From positions 182,350 to 246,349 of the forward strand of contig CAJTKX010000003.1 in NCBI GenBank assembly GCA_910577055.1: a stretch of DNA of 64,000 nucleotides, read 5' to 3'. Every line of letters starts with the position of its first letter. The first letter of the stretch is position 1. The position numbers were made by a program, and so were the translations under genes. This document shows, piece after piece, positions 1 to 7,905 of the stretch. The notes under the pieces were generated by a model. It did no database searches, was not told the DNA's origin, and worked only from the letters and a program-made list of their open reading frames with translations. This DNA is from an uncultured Christensenella sp. (GTDB taxonomy: Bacteria > Bacillota > Clostridia > Christensenellales > Borkfalkiaceae).

Positions 1-733
1 CACATATTCCGTGGGCAATCAATTTTATAATAGTTGTTTTTCCACTGTTTGCGGGTGCGGAAATTACCCCTCTTTGCCCAAGCGCTAACGGCGCGAAAAG
101 GTCGATAATTCTAAGCGAAACGTCACCCGAAAGGCGAACGCGCGTAGCGGGATATAAGTGAGTCAAAGCGGAAAAATCTTTTCTTATGCCAACGTCTTGC
201 ACGCTCACGCCGTTTACGGTTAAAATCTCGTACGCGCCAACCATATCCGCGCTGTTTTTTCTTCTGCCTTTGCAACAAATTTTATCGCCCAATCGAAGGG
301 AATAGCGCGTTACGAATAACTCGGAAATGAACACCCACTCTTCGCCATAAAGGAAATAGTTTTGTCCGTCCGTATCAAGGTAACCGCAATATTCCTTTTC
401 GGAAAGCAATGTGTACTCGTACGCGCTGTCGTTTACGCTCATATTAAGCTCGGAACGACCGCTTTTCTTTAATGCAACGAAATACTCACGCAGCTCCAAG
501 ATATCGGAAACAAGTTTCTCGTCATATCTGTCAGATTTCGGAGGCGCGCCGCGGCGGGATACGGGTGCAAACTCGACTTCCGCACGCGCGATTGATAAAA
601 TTGCGTCGATTATTATGCCCTTTTGACCGCTAGTCACATGGGCTTTTACTTCGCGCGCGATTTGACGAACCTCATAAATCGTCATATTGTCAAGCCGCGC
701 TTCTATATTTTCGAGCATTTCAACGCTTTGCAT
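1..733 (-). CDS. rho: Transcription termination factor Rho (C-terminal part outside window)
   Basis: RNA-dependent hexameric helicase that terminates transcription. About 244 N-terminal residues are visible; the rest lies beyond base 1. A short helical N-terminal region is followed by a cold-shock-like RNA-binding region (with NYFLYGEEWVFISELFVTRY near residues 118-137) and the start of the ATPase domain (RIIDLFAPLALGQRGVIS). The P-loop reads APANSGKT, where the family norm is APPKAGKT, so the lysine before AGKT is replaced. The ATG at 733 follows AAGGAG and overlaps the stop codon of the upstream hydrolase by one base (TGATG), which implies translational coupling. Identification rests on the order of these motifs. 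Confidence 0.9.
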   Translation of the reverse strand, partial: MQSVEMLENIEARLDNMTIYEVRQIAREVKAHVTSGQKGIIIDAILSIARAEVEFAPVSRRGAPPKSDRYDEKLVSDILELREYFVALKKSGRSELNMSVNDSAYEYTLLSEKEYCGYLDTDGQNYFLYGEEWVFISELFVTRYSLRLGDKICCKGRRKNSADMVGAYEILTVNGVSVQDVGIRKDFSALTHLYPATRVRLSGDVSLRIIDLFAPLALGQRGVISAPANSGKTTIIKLIAHGIC

Positions 734-1380
734 CAGCTTCTCCTTAAAACGACGATTTTGGTTTCGCCGCTCAAATCCGTTCTCGAAAGCTCGATAGAGT
801 TCCCTTCCGCCTCTTCGATAGCATCTTCGTCGAAAAGATTTAAAAACTCGTCAACCTTGTCGATATCAAGCTTGCAGTCCTTGGTGCGGTAGTGCATAGG
901 GATGACTATGTCGGGCATAATTCTGTCAACGTATTCTTTTGCCATTTCGGCGTCGATTGTATAGGTGCCGCCGACGGGAATCAAAAGCACGTTCACGGGC
1001 AAAAGCGTTTCTATAAGGTCGGAAGAACATTTTTCGCCCAAATCGCCCAAGTGACAAATATCGATGCCGTCCATTCTAAACTTAAAAATCAAGTTTTCGC
1101 CGCGTTTTTTGCCGCGACTTGCATCGTGAAACGATTTTATCGAGTTAATTTCAACGCCGTCGAAATCACAATTATTTTCCTTATCGATAACAACGGGCTT
1201 TCCGCCGACGTTTTCGATAAGGTCGTGGTCGCTATGGTGGTGGGAAACCGTGACGACGTCGGCTTCCACTTTCGGCATTTCGTAGCCGACGATTTCTTCG
1301 GAATACGGGTCGCAGACGATAGACGTTCCCGTGCTTTCTGTAAGCTTGAAACACGAATGACCGAGGTATTCAATAATCAT
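733..1380 (-). CDS. MBL-fold metal-dependent hydrolase (UPF0173/UlaG-like)
   Basis: Predicted cytosolic metallo-beta-lactamase-fold hydrolase of the small UlaG/UPF0173 type; the substrate is unknown. The metal-binding signature SHHHSDHD lies at residues 46-53, HLGDLGE near 120 and a C-terminal MHYR near 176. At 215 residues it has the usual length for the group. I chose ATG 1380 because AAGGAGAG stands seven bases before it; an upstream in-frame start would extend into the DUF1934 gene. It starts one base after the end of that gene and overlaps rho by one base, so all three are probably one operon. The link to rho is positional only. Confidence 0.85.
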   Translation of the reverse strand: MIIEYLGHSCFKLTESTGTSIVCDPYSEEIVGYEMPKVEADVVTVSHHHSDHDLIENVGGKPVVIDKENNCDFDGVEINSIKSFHDASRGKKRGENLIFKFRMDGIDICHLGDLGEKCSSDLIETLLPVNVLLIPVGGTYTIDAEMAKEYVDRIMPDIVIPMHYRTKDCKLDIDKVDEFLNLFDEDAIEEAEGNSIELSRTDLSGETKIVVLRRS

Positions 1381-1381
1381 T

Positions 1382-1744
1382 TTATCTCTCCTTAGCGGTG
1401 ATTTCCAAAGTGACGTTTTCACCGCCGCAAGTGTAATTTAACTTAACTTCAACAGACTTTGCGTCGTTCTTGATTTGTATTCTGTCAGTATATACGGGGA
1501 AGCTGCCCGAAGCCGCGCCCATACCGAGCGTACAAGAAGTTTCTTGTCCTTGCTTAAAGCGCATAAGCATAGGCACGGAGCCGCGGCGTTCTTGAACGAT
1601 TTCGCCGTTAGAATACCTTAAAAAGCACTTGTCGCCGTCCAAATCGTAGAAAATTCCAAACCCGTCCCTACCAATATTCAGTTCGCCGTTCGCAGTAAAA
1701 AACCCGCCCGCTTTGCCGTTGTTTAAAATAACTTTACATTTCAT
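1382..1744 (-). CDS. DUF1934 family beta-barrel protein (YwiB-like)
   Basis: Small (120 aa) cytosolic protein of the DUF1934/YwiB calycin-like beta-barrel family, of unknown function. Recognised from the alternating beta-strand pattern and the GSFPVYTDRIQIKN block near residues 80-93, followed by the strand-rich tail VEVKLNYTCGGENVTLEITA. An extended -10 element (TGTTATAAT, minus strand, hexamer 1763-1768) lies 18 bases upstream of the start, inside the 41-base gap to tyrA, so it may have its own promoter as well as readthrough from tyrA. A weak ribosome site (TGGTGA) precedes ATG 1744. Confidence 0.8.
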   Translation of the reverse strand: MKCKVILNNGKAGGFFTANGELNIGRDGFGIFYDLDGDKCFLRYSNGEIVQERRGSVPMLMRFKQGQETSCTLGMGAASGSFPVYTDRIQIKNDAKSVEVKLNYTCGGENVTLEITAKER

Positions 1745-1785
1745 TTGAATTCACCATTTTCAATTATAACACAAAACCGCAGAAA

Positions 1786-2637
1786 TTACCTCAATTTTTG
1801 TACAAAAATATCATCTTTATCGCTGATTTTTTTACCGCCGTCGAAAAGCTCGCGTCCGCGGGCAAGTATATTTTTAAGCTCTTTCTCGTTTTTTGCCGCG
1901 ATTGCATCTTTAATTTCGGCAAGCGAAGAGATTAAAGACGAGATTTTTTCGCATAAATTTTCGGCATTTTCAAGATACAAAGAAGCCCAAACATTCTCGT
2001 CCACGCCCGCGATTCTCGTCATGTCTTGAAAGCTGCCGCCGGTAAAACCGAGGCAGTTTTCCAAATCAACGTCCTTGACGTAAGCGTTTGAAACAACGTG
2101 CGCAAGCTGAGAGGTATAAGCTATTTTTCTATCGTGCACTTCGGGGGAACATTCCACAATATACCCAAAGCCCATATCATAAGTAAGCTTGCGAATTATA
2201 TCAAGCGCGCCTTGATTGGTTTCGTTGTTGCTTGTAATAACCATACTTCTTCCGTCGAAAAGGTCGGCGCAAGCGTTCTCTATTCCGCTGACCTCTTTTC
2301 CCGCCATGGGGTGACACCCGACGTAGCTGAAATTGCGGTATTTGCGGCATATTGCCGCATCAATCGGTTTTTTTACGCCGCAAATATCGGCAACGACGGC
2401 GCCGTTTTTAAAGGTATTGCTTAAAATGAAGTCTACCGTTGCCTTGTAGGGCATGGCAACGAACGTAACGTCATACCCGTCAAACCCGCTTGCGATTCCG
2501 TTGATAATACCGTTAGTTAAGGCATATTCCGGGGGCAACGGCGAAATATCGTATCCGTCTACGGCATAACCCGCCCGCTTTAAAGCCATGCAAATCGAGC
2601 CGCCGATTATTCCTAGCCCCGCTACGCAAATTCTCAT
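1786..2637 (-). CDS. tyrA: Prephenate dehydrogenase
   Basis: Converts prephenate to 4-hydroxyphenylpyruvate with NAD(P)+ in tyrosine synthesis. It has an N-terminal Rossmann fold with GLGIIGGS at residues 7-14, the substrate-site block GCHPMAGKEVSG near 122-133, and a helical C-terminal domain containing CLGFTGGSFQDMTRIA. It is 283 residues long and has no ACT domain, as in the shorter bacterial enzymes. ATG 2637 is preferred because AAGGTG lies six bases upstream; a more distal in-frame ATG at 2661 has no such site. First gene of the tyrA to rho run. Confidence 0.92.
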   Translation of the reverse strand: MRICVAGLGIIGGSICMALKRAGYAVDGYDISPLPPEYALTNGIINGIASGFDGYDVTFVAMPYKATVDFILSNTFKNGAVVADICGVKKPIDAAICRKYRNFSYVGCHPMAGKEVSGIENACADLFDGRSMVITSNNETNQGALDIIRKLTYDMGFGYIVECSPEVHDRKIAYTSQLAHVVSNAYVKDVDLENCLGFTGGSFQDMTRIAGVDENVWASLYLENAENLCEKISSLISSLAEIKDAIAAKNEKELKNILARGRELFDGGKKISDKDDIFVQKLR

Positions 2638-2666
2638 TTTTTCACCTTTTTTAACATTCACGAAAG

Positions 2667-2695
2667 ATTATAACATAAATTGCAAGCTTGTACAA
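2667..2695 (-). promoter_or_regulatory. Sigma-A promoter of tyrA
   Basis: On the minus strand TTGTAC (2690-2695), a 17-base spacer and TATAAT (2667-2672), with TG in the extended -10 position. It lies about 30 bases before the tyrA start. Confidence 0.7.
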
Positions 2696-2732
2696 GAGTT
2701 TTTACGAGATAAGTAATTTTCACTTCATATCA

Positions 2733-2761
2733 TTGACAATCGATAAAAAAATTACTATAAT
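2733..2761 (+). promoter_or_regulatory. Consensus sigma-A promoter of pgk
   Basis: Perfect TTGACA (2733-2738), 17-base spacer, TATAAT (2756-2761). It directs pgk and probably tpiA, and should be among the strongest promoters of the window. Confidence 0.85.
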
Positions 2762-2797
2762 AATTAAGAATGAAATTTGAAAGGAGATTTTCTATTT

Positions 2798-4108
2798 ATG
2801 AACAAAATGTCCGTTAAGGATTTAAAGGACCTCAAAGGCAAAAACGTTTTGGTGCGTTGCGACTTCAACGTACCCATGAAAGACGGCGTCATAACCGATG
2901 AAAACAGAATTCAAGGCGCGCTGCCTACAATTAAGTATCTGCTTGACGCGGGCGCAAAGGTTACGCTTTGTTCGCATATGGGCAAGCCCCACTCTATTTT
3001 TTCTGCGGAAGTCAAGCTGAATAAAAAGGATTTGAAGAAAGTTGACGCGGGAGAAACGACAAAGGAAGCCTTGATTGAAAAGGCGAAAAAGGACGAGCCG
3101 AAAAAGCTTACCCTTGCGCCCGTTGCAAAAAGACTTAACGAGCTTTTAAACGGCAAGGTTGTATTTGCGACCGACGTTATAGGCGCTGACGCAAAAGCAA
3201 AGCGCGACGCTTTGAAAGACGGCGAAGCGGTTCTTTTGGAAAATCTCCGTTTCCATTGGGAAGAAGAAAAGAAAGACGAGGGCTTCTGCAAAGAGCTTGC
3301 ATACAACGCTGAAATTTACGTTAACGACGCTTTCGGCACGGCGCACCGTTCGCACGCTTCCACCGCCGCTATCGTTGAGTACGGTATAATTAAAACCGCA
3401 GTGTGCGGCTTCCTTATCGAGAAAGAGCTTGAAGTTATGGCCGACACGCTTGAAAACCCCAAGCGCCCCTTTGTTGCAATTTTGGGCGGCGCGAAAGTTG
3501 CGGATAAGTTGAACGTTATTTCCAACCTTTTGGAAAAGTGCGATACTTTGATTATCGGCGGCGGAATGGCTTACACGTTCTTGAAAGCTAAGGGCTACGA
3601 AGTGGGCACCTCGCTTCTTGACGAAGAGAAAATAGAGTATTGCAAAGAGATGATGGCAAAAGCCGAAAAGGCGGGTAAAGAGATTCTTCTTCCCATAGAC
3701 ACCGTTGTAACGACGCACTTCCCCGAGCCTATTGACGGAGAGATTGAAACCGAAATAGTTCCCGCGAACAAGATACCCGCAGACAAAATGGGTATGGATA
3801 TCGGCAAAAAGACGAGAAAGCTTTACGCAAAGAAAATTAAGAAAGCGAAAGCGGTTATTTGGAACGGACCTATGGGCGTGTTCGAAAACCCCACCCTTGC
3901 GCAAGGTACTATAGCCGTTGCGGAGGCTTTGGCGAAAGTTTACGGCAAGTGCACCACCATTATAGGCGGCGGCGACAGCGCGGCGGCAGTTCAGCAGCTT
4001 GGCTACGCAGACAAGATGACGCACATTTCGACGGGCGGCGGAGCGTCGCTTGAACTGTTTGAAGGCAAAACTCTTCCCGGCATCGCTTGCTTGAACGAGA
4101 AACAATAA
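2798..4108 (+). CDS. pgk: Phosphoglycerate kinase
   Basis: Transfers phosphate from 1,3-bisphosphoglycerate to ADP in glycolysis. Seen: VLVRCDFNVP near residue 22, NDAFGTAHRSHAST near 171, AILGGAKVADKL near 220 and the nucleotide-site GGGDSAAAV near 395. At 436 residues it is about 40 longer than typical bacterial enzymes; the extra length is mostly a Lys/Glu-rich insertion (roughly residues 70-105) between SHMGKP and LAPVAKRL. ATG 2798 lies 11 bases after AAAGGAG; an in-frame TTG at 2777 overlaps that site and is unlikely. Followed by tpiA after a hairpin that lacks a T-run. Confidence 0.97.
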   Translation: MNKMSVKDLKDLKGKNVLVRCDFNVPMKDGVITDENRIQGALPTIKYLLDAGAKVTLCSHMGKPHSIFSAEVKLNKKDLKKVDAGETTKEALIEKAKKDEPKKLTLAPVAKRLNELLNGKVVFATDVIGADAKAKRDALKDGEAVLLENLRFHWEEEKKDEGFCKELAYNAEIYVNDAFGTAHRSHASTAAIVEYGIIKTAVCGFLIEKELEVMADTLENPKRPFVAILGGAKVADKLNVISNLLEKCDTLIIGGGMAYTFLKAKGYEVGTSLLDEEKIEYCKEMMAKAEKAGKEILLPIDTVVTTHFPEPIDGEIETEIVPANKIPADKMGMDIGKKTRKLYAKKIKKAKAVIWNGPMGVFENPTLAQGTIAVAEALAKVYGKCTTIIGGGDSAAAVQQLGYADKMTHISTGGGASLELFEGKTLPGIACLNEKQ

Positions 4109-4121
4109 ATACAAAATTTTA

Positions 4122-4154
4122 CAATATATCCCCCGTTATTTGGGGGATATATTG
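4122..4154 (+). other. Intercistronic hairpin between pgk and tpiA
   Basis: Perfect 13-bp inverted repeat (CAATATATCCCCC / GGGGGATATATTG) with a 7-base loop and no T-run after it. It is therefore not an intrinsic terminator; an mRNA-stability or processing element is more likely. Confidence 0.7.
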
Positions 4155-4182
4155 GGGTCTAACGAATTTTTAGGAGATTAAA

Positions 4183-4929
4183 ATGTCAAGAAAACCTTTT
4201 ATTGCAGGCAATTGGAAAATGAATATGACCGCAGAGAGCGGCAAGCAGCTAATAACCGAACTTAAACCCCTTGTTAAGGGCGCTAAGTGCGAAGTTGCGC
4301 TGTGCGTTCCCGCAATTTTGATACCCGCTATGGCGAAAGCCGTTAAAGGCTCAAAGATAAAGCTTGGCGCGCAAAATGTGCATTGGGCGGAGTCGGGCGC
4401 GTACACGGGCGAAATCTCGTGCGAGCAACTTAAAGAGTACGGCGTAAAATACGCAATTATAGGACACAGCGAAAGAAGGCAATACTTCGGCGAAACCGAC
4501 GAGGGCGTAAACAAGCGCGCGTTGGCTGCGCTTGCAAACGGCATTACCCCCATTGTTTGCGTTGGCGAAACGCTTGATGAGCGTGAAAGCGGCGAAACCG
4601 AAAAGGTGCTTACCCGTCAACTTACCGACGGACTTAGCGGAATCGAGGATATAACCAAAGTGGTTATTGCTTACGAACCGGTTTGGGCAATAGGCACGGG
4701 CAAAACCGCCACCGACGAGCAAGCGCAAGAAACAATTGCATTCATCCGTAAAAAGCTTGCTAAGCTTTTCGACGCTAAAAGCTCGAAAAAAGTTATCATT
4801 CAGTACGGCGGCAGTATGAACGCCAAGAACTGCAAAGGTCTTATGGCTCAGCCCGACATAGACGGCGGGCTTATCGGCGGCGCGTCGTTAAAACTCGACT
4901 TTGCAACAATCGTCAATTACGATAAATAA
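4183..4929 (+). CDS. tpiA: Triosephosphate isomerase
   Basis: Interconverts dihydroxyacetone phosphate and glyceraldehyde 3-phosphate. Full-length TIM barrel of 248 residues. The N-terminal AGNWKMN carries the substrate lysine, IIGHSERRQYFGE near 92-104 the catalytic histidine, and AYEPVWAIGTGKTA near 165-178 the catalytic glutamate and mobile loop; GGSMNAKN and GGLIGGASL bind phosphate. The ATG follows TAGGAG by seven bases. It is 74 bases after pgk with no promoter or terminator between, so it is probably co-transcribed. Confidence 0.97.
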   Translation: MSRKPFIAGNWKMNMTAESGKQLITELKPLVKGAKCEVALCVPAILIPAMAKAVKGSKIKLGAQNVHWAESGAYTGEISCEQLKEYGVKYAIIGHSERRQYFGETDEGVNKRALAALANGITPIVCVGETLDERESGETEKVLTRQLTDGLSGIEDITKVVIAYEPVWAIGTGKTATDEQAQETIAFIRKKLAKLFDAKSSKKVIIQYGGSMNAKNCKGLMAQPDIDGGLIGGASLKLDFATIVNYDK

Positions 4930-4949
4930 GTGAAAACATAAAAAAACGC

Positions 4950-4978
4950 GCGGCGGACAAATTGTCCGCCGCTTTTTA
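4950..4978 (+). terminator. Intrinsic terminator after tpiA
   Basis: Stem GCGGCGGAC/GTCCGCCGC (9 bp, extendable by A-T pairs), AAATT loop, then TTTTT. It lies between convergent tpiA and the membrane-protein gene, and the A-run on its left side means it may work in both directions. Confidence 0.85.
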
Positions 4979-4982
4979 TAAC

Positions 4983-5747
4983 TTAAATTTCAATACCGTT
5001 TTCCGCCAAAATTTCGCGGACTTCTTTTAAAAGACTTTCGCGAGTTTCAAACTCGTGTTTAATCATTTCGTTTTGTTTCTCTATTTGCTTATTTTCAAAC
5101 TCGATAATTTCATTCTCTTTTGCCGCTGCTTCGTTTTCTTTCTCTATCTCGGCATTTATTTTATCCTCGTTCGGGTGAATTCTGACGTAACGTCTCCAAG
5201 AACACACTATCGTAATTGTCCAAATAGCGGCGACAGCCAAAGCGATTACGTCAACCGCAATCGCCCAACCGGCGGTACGCGTCGATTCGTTAATCAAAAG
5301 ATAAGCTACCGCAACAATCGCGGCTATCAATACGATTACGTTCATTACCGTTCCGCCTATCGGCTTTTTAAGATGTACGGGTTGTCGCAAAAGCTTCGAT
5401 TCTTTAAGCGGCATATATTCCGGCTCGGCGGGCGGATTATTAAATTCGTTTTCAAGCTGAACCAATCTACTGTAACGCTTCATTGAAGTATCACGCGAAA
5501 AGCGCATAGATAAATAGTGAGTTATGTTCGTCCTCGTTCTGACCCGACTTTCCACTTTACCGTCGTTACCGGTAAAACCACGCATAAAACTGCCGTAAGC
5601 CGTAACCTTTTCGTCTACGCCCAAAATCTCCTGAGTTTCGTTATAAACTTCGCGCGTGTCTTCAAGTTTCCAGCCGAAAGCGCCGCACTCCGTTATGGTC
5701 TCACCCTCCTTTTCGGGCGATACTTGTAAGGTTTTATATTCTTTCAT
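4983..5747 (-). CDS. Membrane protein with C-terminal coiled coil, XRE-linked
   Basis: Not a family I recognise. It has 254 residues: a soluble N-terminal region of about 125 residues, two membrane spans near 135-155 (VMNVIVLIAAIVAVAYLLI) and 160-183 (AIAVDVIALAVAAIWTITIV), then about 60 residues very rich in Glu, Asn and Lys, predicted as a long cytosolic coiled coil. ATG 5747 follows GGGAGGAG. It is divergent from a small XRE repressor, and its consensus promoter is overlaid by repeats that look like operators of that repressor. The pair interrupts the glycolytic genes, which suggests a small inserted module. Function unknown. Confidence 0.7.
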   Translation of the reverse strand: MKEYKTLQVSPEKEGETITECGAFGWKLEDTREVYNETQEILGVDEKVTAYGSFMRGFTGNDGKVESRVRTRTNITHYLSMRFSRDTSMKRYSRLVQLENEFNNPPAEPEYMPLKESKLLRQPVHLKKPIGGTVMNVIVLIAAIVAVAYLLINESTRTAGWAIAVDVIALAVAAIWTITIVCSWRRYVRIHPNEDKINAEIEKENEAAAKENEIIEFENKQIEKQNEMIKHEFETRESLLKEVREILAENGIEI

Positions 5748-5770
5748 ATTCTCCTCCCGCAGCAACAAGT

Positions 5771-5854
5771 AAGTCATATTTGACTTGAATTGAGTATATT
5801 ATATCAAGTCACATACGGGTTGTCAAGTCACATTCGACTTAATTTGCATATAAT
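5771..5854. promoter_or_regulatory. Divergent promoter region with three XRE operator-like repeats
   Basis: The minus-strand promoter TTGACA (5821-5826), 17 bases, TATAAT (5798-5803) drives the membrane protein. A plus-strand TATAAT (5849-5854) ends six bases before the regulator ATG. Repeats of AAGTC: a 16-bp palindrome AAGTCATATTTGACTT (5771-5786), a half-site AAGTC (5806-5810) inside the minus spacer, and AAGTCACATTCGACTT (5825-5840) over the minus -35. The layout fits autorepression and repression of the neighbour. Confidence 0.7.
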
Positions 5855-5860
5855 ATTCGT

Positions 5861-6061
5861 ATGAATTTTGCGAAACGACTGAGGGAACTTAGGGAAGAAA
5901 AAGGGTTCAGTCAAATGACACTTGCGAGAGAAACGGGGATAAGCCAATCTTCTATTGCCCGTTGGGAACTTGAAAAAGCCGAACCCACCGCGTCCGCGCT
6001 TGTTACCCTTTCAAAATATTTTAACGAAAGCGTTGATTATCTACTCGGACTAACGGAATAA
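5861..6061 (+). CDS. XRE-family HTH repressor
   Basis: A 66-residue Cro/C1-type DNA-binding protein that is almost only an HTH domain: FAKRLRELREEKGFSQMTLA with recognition helix SQSSIARWELEKAEP near 29-43. It presumably binds the AAGTC repeats in the divergent intergenic region, controlling itself and the membrane protein. There is no ribosome site upstream; TATAAT ends at 5854 so transcription should begin at or next to the ATG (leaderless mRNA). It has its own terminator before gpmI. Repressor function is inferred from family and layout. Confidence 0.85.
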   Translation: MNFAKRLRELREEKGFSQMTLARETGISQSSIARWELEKAEPTASALVTLSKYFNESVDYLLGLTE

Positions 6062-6074
6062 TAAAGCCGATACT

Positions 6075-6107
6075 GCCCCGCGCAAAAATTGCGCGGGGCG
6101 AATTTTT
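6075..6107 (+). terminator. Intrinsic terminator after the XRE gene
   Basis: 11-bp stem GCCCCGCGCAA/TTGCGCGGGGC, AAA loop, then GAATTTTT. It insulates the repressor gene from gpmI. Confidence 0.85.
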
Positions 6108-6129
6108 ATAATATGATAAGTTGTTTCAC

Positions 6130-6158
6130 TTGCTAAAAAGAATTAACTGAGCTATAAT
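6130..6158 (+). promoter_or_regulatory. Promoter of gpmI
   Basis: TTGCTA (6130-6135), 17 bases, TATAAT (6153-6158), about 30 bases before the gpmI start. Confidence 0.7.
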
Positions 6159-6187
6159 TAAAGAAAAAATTTCAGAGGCAATTTATT

Positions 6188-7741
6188 ATGAAGAAAACCC
6201 CTTATGCGATAATTATTATGGACGGATACGGTGTGGCGCCCGCTGGTGACGGCAACGCAATTACCTTAAACGGCAGTAAAAACGTAAACGCGCTTATAAA
6301 GACCTACCCCTCCGCCACCCTCGGCGCGAGCGGAATGTGCGTCGGGCTTCCCGACGGGCAGATGGGCAACAGCGAGGTCGGGCACTTGAATATGGGCGCG
6401 GGCAGAATTGTTTACCAAGACTTGACAAAGATAACCAAAGCTATTGCCGACGGTGATTTTTTTGAAAACCCCGCGCTTATCAAGGCAATGGACAACGCAA
6501 AAAAAGGCGGTAAAAAGCTGCACCTTTACGGACTTTTATCGGACGGGGGCGTACATAGCCATGTGACGCATATTTATGCCCTTTTGGAAATGGCGAAACT
6601 TCACGGGCTTAAAGATGTATTCGTTCACTGCTTTATGGACGGCAGAGACGTGTCCCCCACCTCGGGCGCGGACTTTATCCGCAAGCTTCAAGCCGAAATA
6701 GATAAAATCGGCGTAGGCAAAATCGCCTCGGTCTGCGGAAGATATTACGCAATGGACCGCGACAATAATTGGGACAGAATAGAGCTTGCTTACGATATGC
6801 TGACGCTTGGTACGGGCAATAAGACAACCGACCCCGTTGCCGCAGTCGAAGAGAGCTATAAAGCGGGCGTAACAGACGAGTTTATCAAACCCACCAAAAT
6901 TTACGAGAACGGCAAACCCGTAGGACTTATAGAAAAGGGCGACAGCATAATTTGCTTTAACTTCCGCCCCGACCGAGCAAGACAGATTACGCGCGCGATT
7001 TCCCAAAAAGAGTTTGCAGTGCCCAAGGGCACGGCGTTTGAAAGGAAAACGGGATATCTTGCCCCCACCTACGTTTGCTTTACGGTTTACGACAGCGAGT
7101 TCAACGGTCTTGATATCGCATTCCCCAAGACGAGCTTGGACAACACATTGGGCGAATACCTTGCAAAGCTTGGCAAAAAGCAGCTTAGAATTGCCGAAAC
7201 CGAGAAATACGCGCATGTAACGTTCTTCTTCAACGGCGGCGTGGAAACGCCGAACGTTGGCGAACAGCGCGACCTTATCCCCTCGCCCAAGGTTGCAACC
7301 TACGATTTGCAGCCCGAAATGAGCGCGTACCTTGTAACCGATAAGGTTTTGGAAGAGCTTGACAGCGGCGAGTTTGACGTGATGATTTTGAACTTTGCAA
7401 ACTGCGATATGGTAGGGCACACGGGCGTTATACCCGCGGCGGTAAAAGCCGTAGGCACCGTTGACGAGTGTGTGAAGAAAGTTTGCGACAAAATACTTGA
7501 AATGGGAGGCAGCGCACTGCTTACAGCCGACCACGGCAACGCAGACAAGCTTTTAACCGAGGACGGCGCGCCGTTTACGGCGCACACCACAAGCCCCGTT
7601 CCCGTCGTATTGGTAAGCAACGAATACAAAAACGTTACGCTCCGCACGGACGGCGTGCTTGCAGACCTTGCGCCTACACTACTCACGGTTATGGGCTTGC
7701 CCGTTCCCAAAGAGATGACCGGCAAAAGCTTAATAAAGTAA
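6188..7741 (+). CDS. gpmI: 2,3-bisphosphoglycerate-independent phosphoglycerate mutase
   Basis: Mn-dependent interconversion of 3- and 2-phosphoglycerate. The 517 residues fit the alkaline-phosphatase-fold iPGM family: metal-binding MDGYG at 11-15, nucleophile Ser62 in GNSEVGHLNMG, LLSDGGVHSH near 117-126, DGRDVSP near 150, and the second half of the metal site in NCDMVGHTG and TADHGNAD in the C-terminal quarter. The ATG follows AGAGG. Own promoter upstream and terminator downstream, so it is probably monocistronic. It belongs to the pgk-tpiA glycolytic cluster; gap and eno are not in the window. Confidence 0.97.
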   Translation: MKKTPYAIIIMDGYGVAPAGDGNAITLNGSKNVNALIKTYPSATLGASGMCVGLPDGQMGNSEVGHLNMGAGRIVYQDLTKITKAIADGDFFENPALIKAMDNAKKGGKKLHLYGLLSDGGVHSHVTHIYALLEMAKLHGLKDVFVHCFMDGRDVSPTSGADFIRKLQAEIDKIGVGKIASVCGRYYAMDRDNNWDRIELAYDMLTLGTGNKTTDPVAAVEESYKAGVTDEFIKPTKIYENGKPVGLIEKGDSIICFNFRPDRARQITRAISQKEFAVPKGTAFERKTGYLAPTYVCFTVYDSEFNGLDIAFPKTSLDNTLGEYLAKLGKKQLRIAETEKYAHVTFFFNGGVETPNVGEQRDLIPSPKVATYDLQPEMSAYLVTDKVLEELDSGEFDVMILNFANCDMVGHTGVIPAAVKAVGTVDECVKKVCDKILEMGGSALLTADHGNADKLLTEDGAPFTAHTTSPVPVVLVSNEYKNVTLRTDGVLADLAPTLLTVMGLPVPKEMTGKSLIK

Positions 7742-7747
7742 AAAAGA

Positions 7748-7780
7748 ACGCGGCGGACATTGTGTCCGCCGCGTCTTGCT
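7748..7780 (+). terminator. Intrinsic terminator after gpmI
   Basis: 12-bp stem ACGCGGCGGACA/TGTCCGCCGCGT with a TTG loop; the following T-run is interrupted (CTTGCTTG). Confidence 0.7.
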
Positions 7781-7822
7781 TGTCTACAAGAGAAAAGGTT
7801 GTCTGTTTTTTAATATTTGTTT

Positions 7823-7893
7823 TTGCAGCAAGCAATAATTATATTATAATAGAGTGTTACTCTTTTGTCAAGCATAAAATAGAGTATTACGCT
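7823..7893 (+). promoter_or_regulatory. Promoter with two operator-like repeats before the second XRE gene
   Basis: TTGCAG (7823-7828), 16 bases, TATAAT (7845-7850). A palindrome AGAGTGTTACTCT starts right after the -10 (7851-7863) and a near copy AGAGTATTACGCT lies 30 bases further on (7881-7893), about three helical turns. This suggests cooperative binding by the encoded HTH protein. Confidence 0.6.
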
Positions 7894-7905
7894 ATATTAT
7901 TTTAT

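Noticed and set aside
892..1395. 167-codon plus-strand ORF opposite the MBL-fold gene
   Set aside because: Overlaps a clear metallo-hydrolase gene with ribosome site on the other strand.
2777..2797. TTG start 7 codons upstream in pgk
   Set aside because: It would lie within the ribosome site AAAGGAG; ATG 2798 is correctly spaced.
3146..4114. 322-codon minus-strand ORF opposite pgk
   Set aside because: Antisense shadow of the GC-biased codon pattern; no ribosome site, and its translation lacks protein-like features.
4122..4154. pgk-tpiA hairpin as terminator
   Set aside because: No T-run follows and the genes are likely co-transcribed.
6536..7534. 332-codon minus-strand ORF opposite gpmI
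   Set aside because: Shadow of gpmI, whose full-length family match leaves no doubt about the coding strand.
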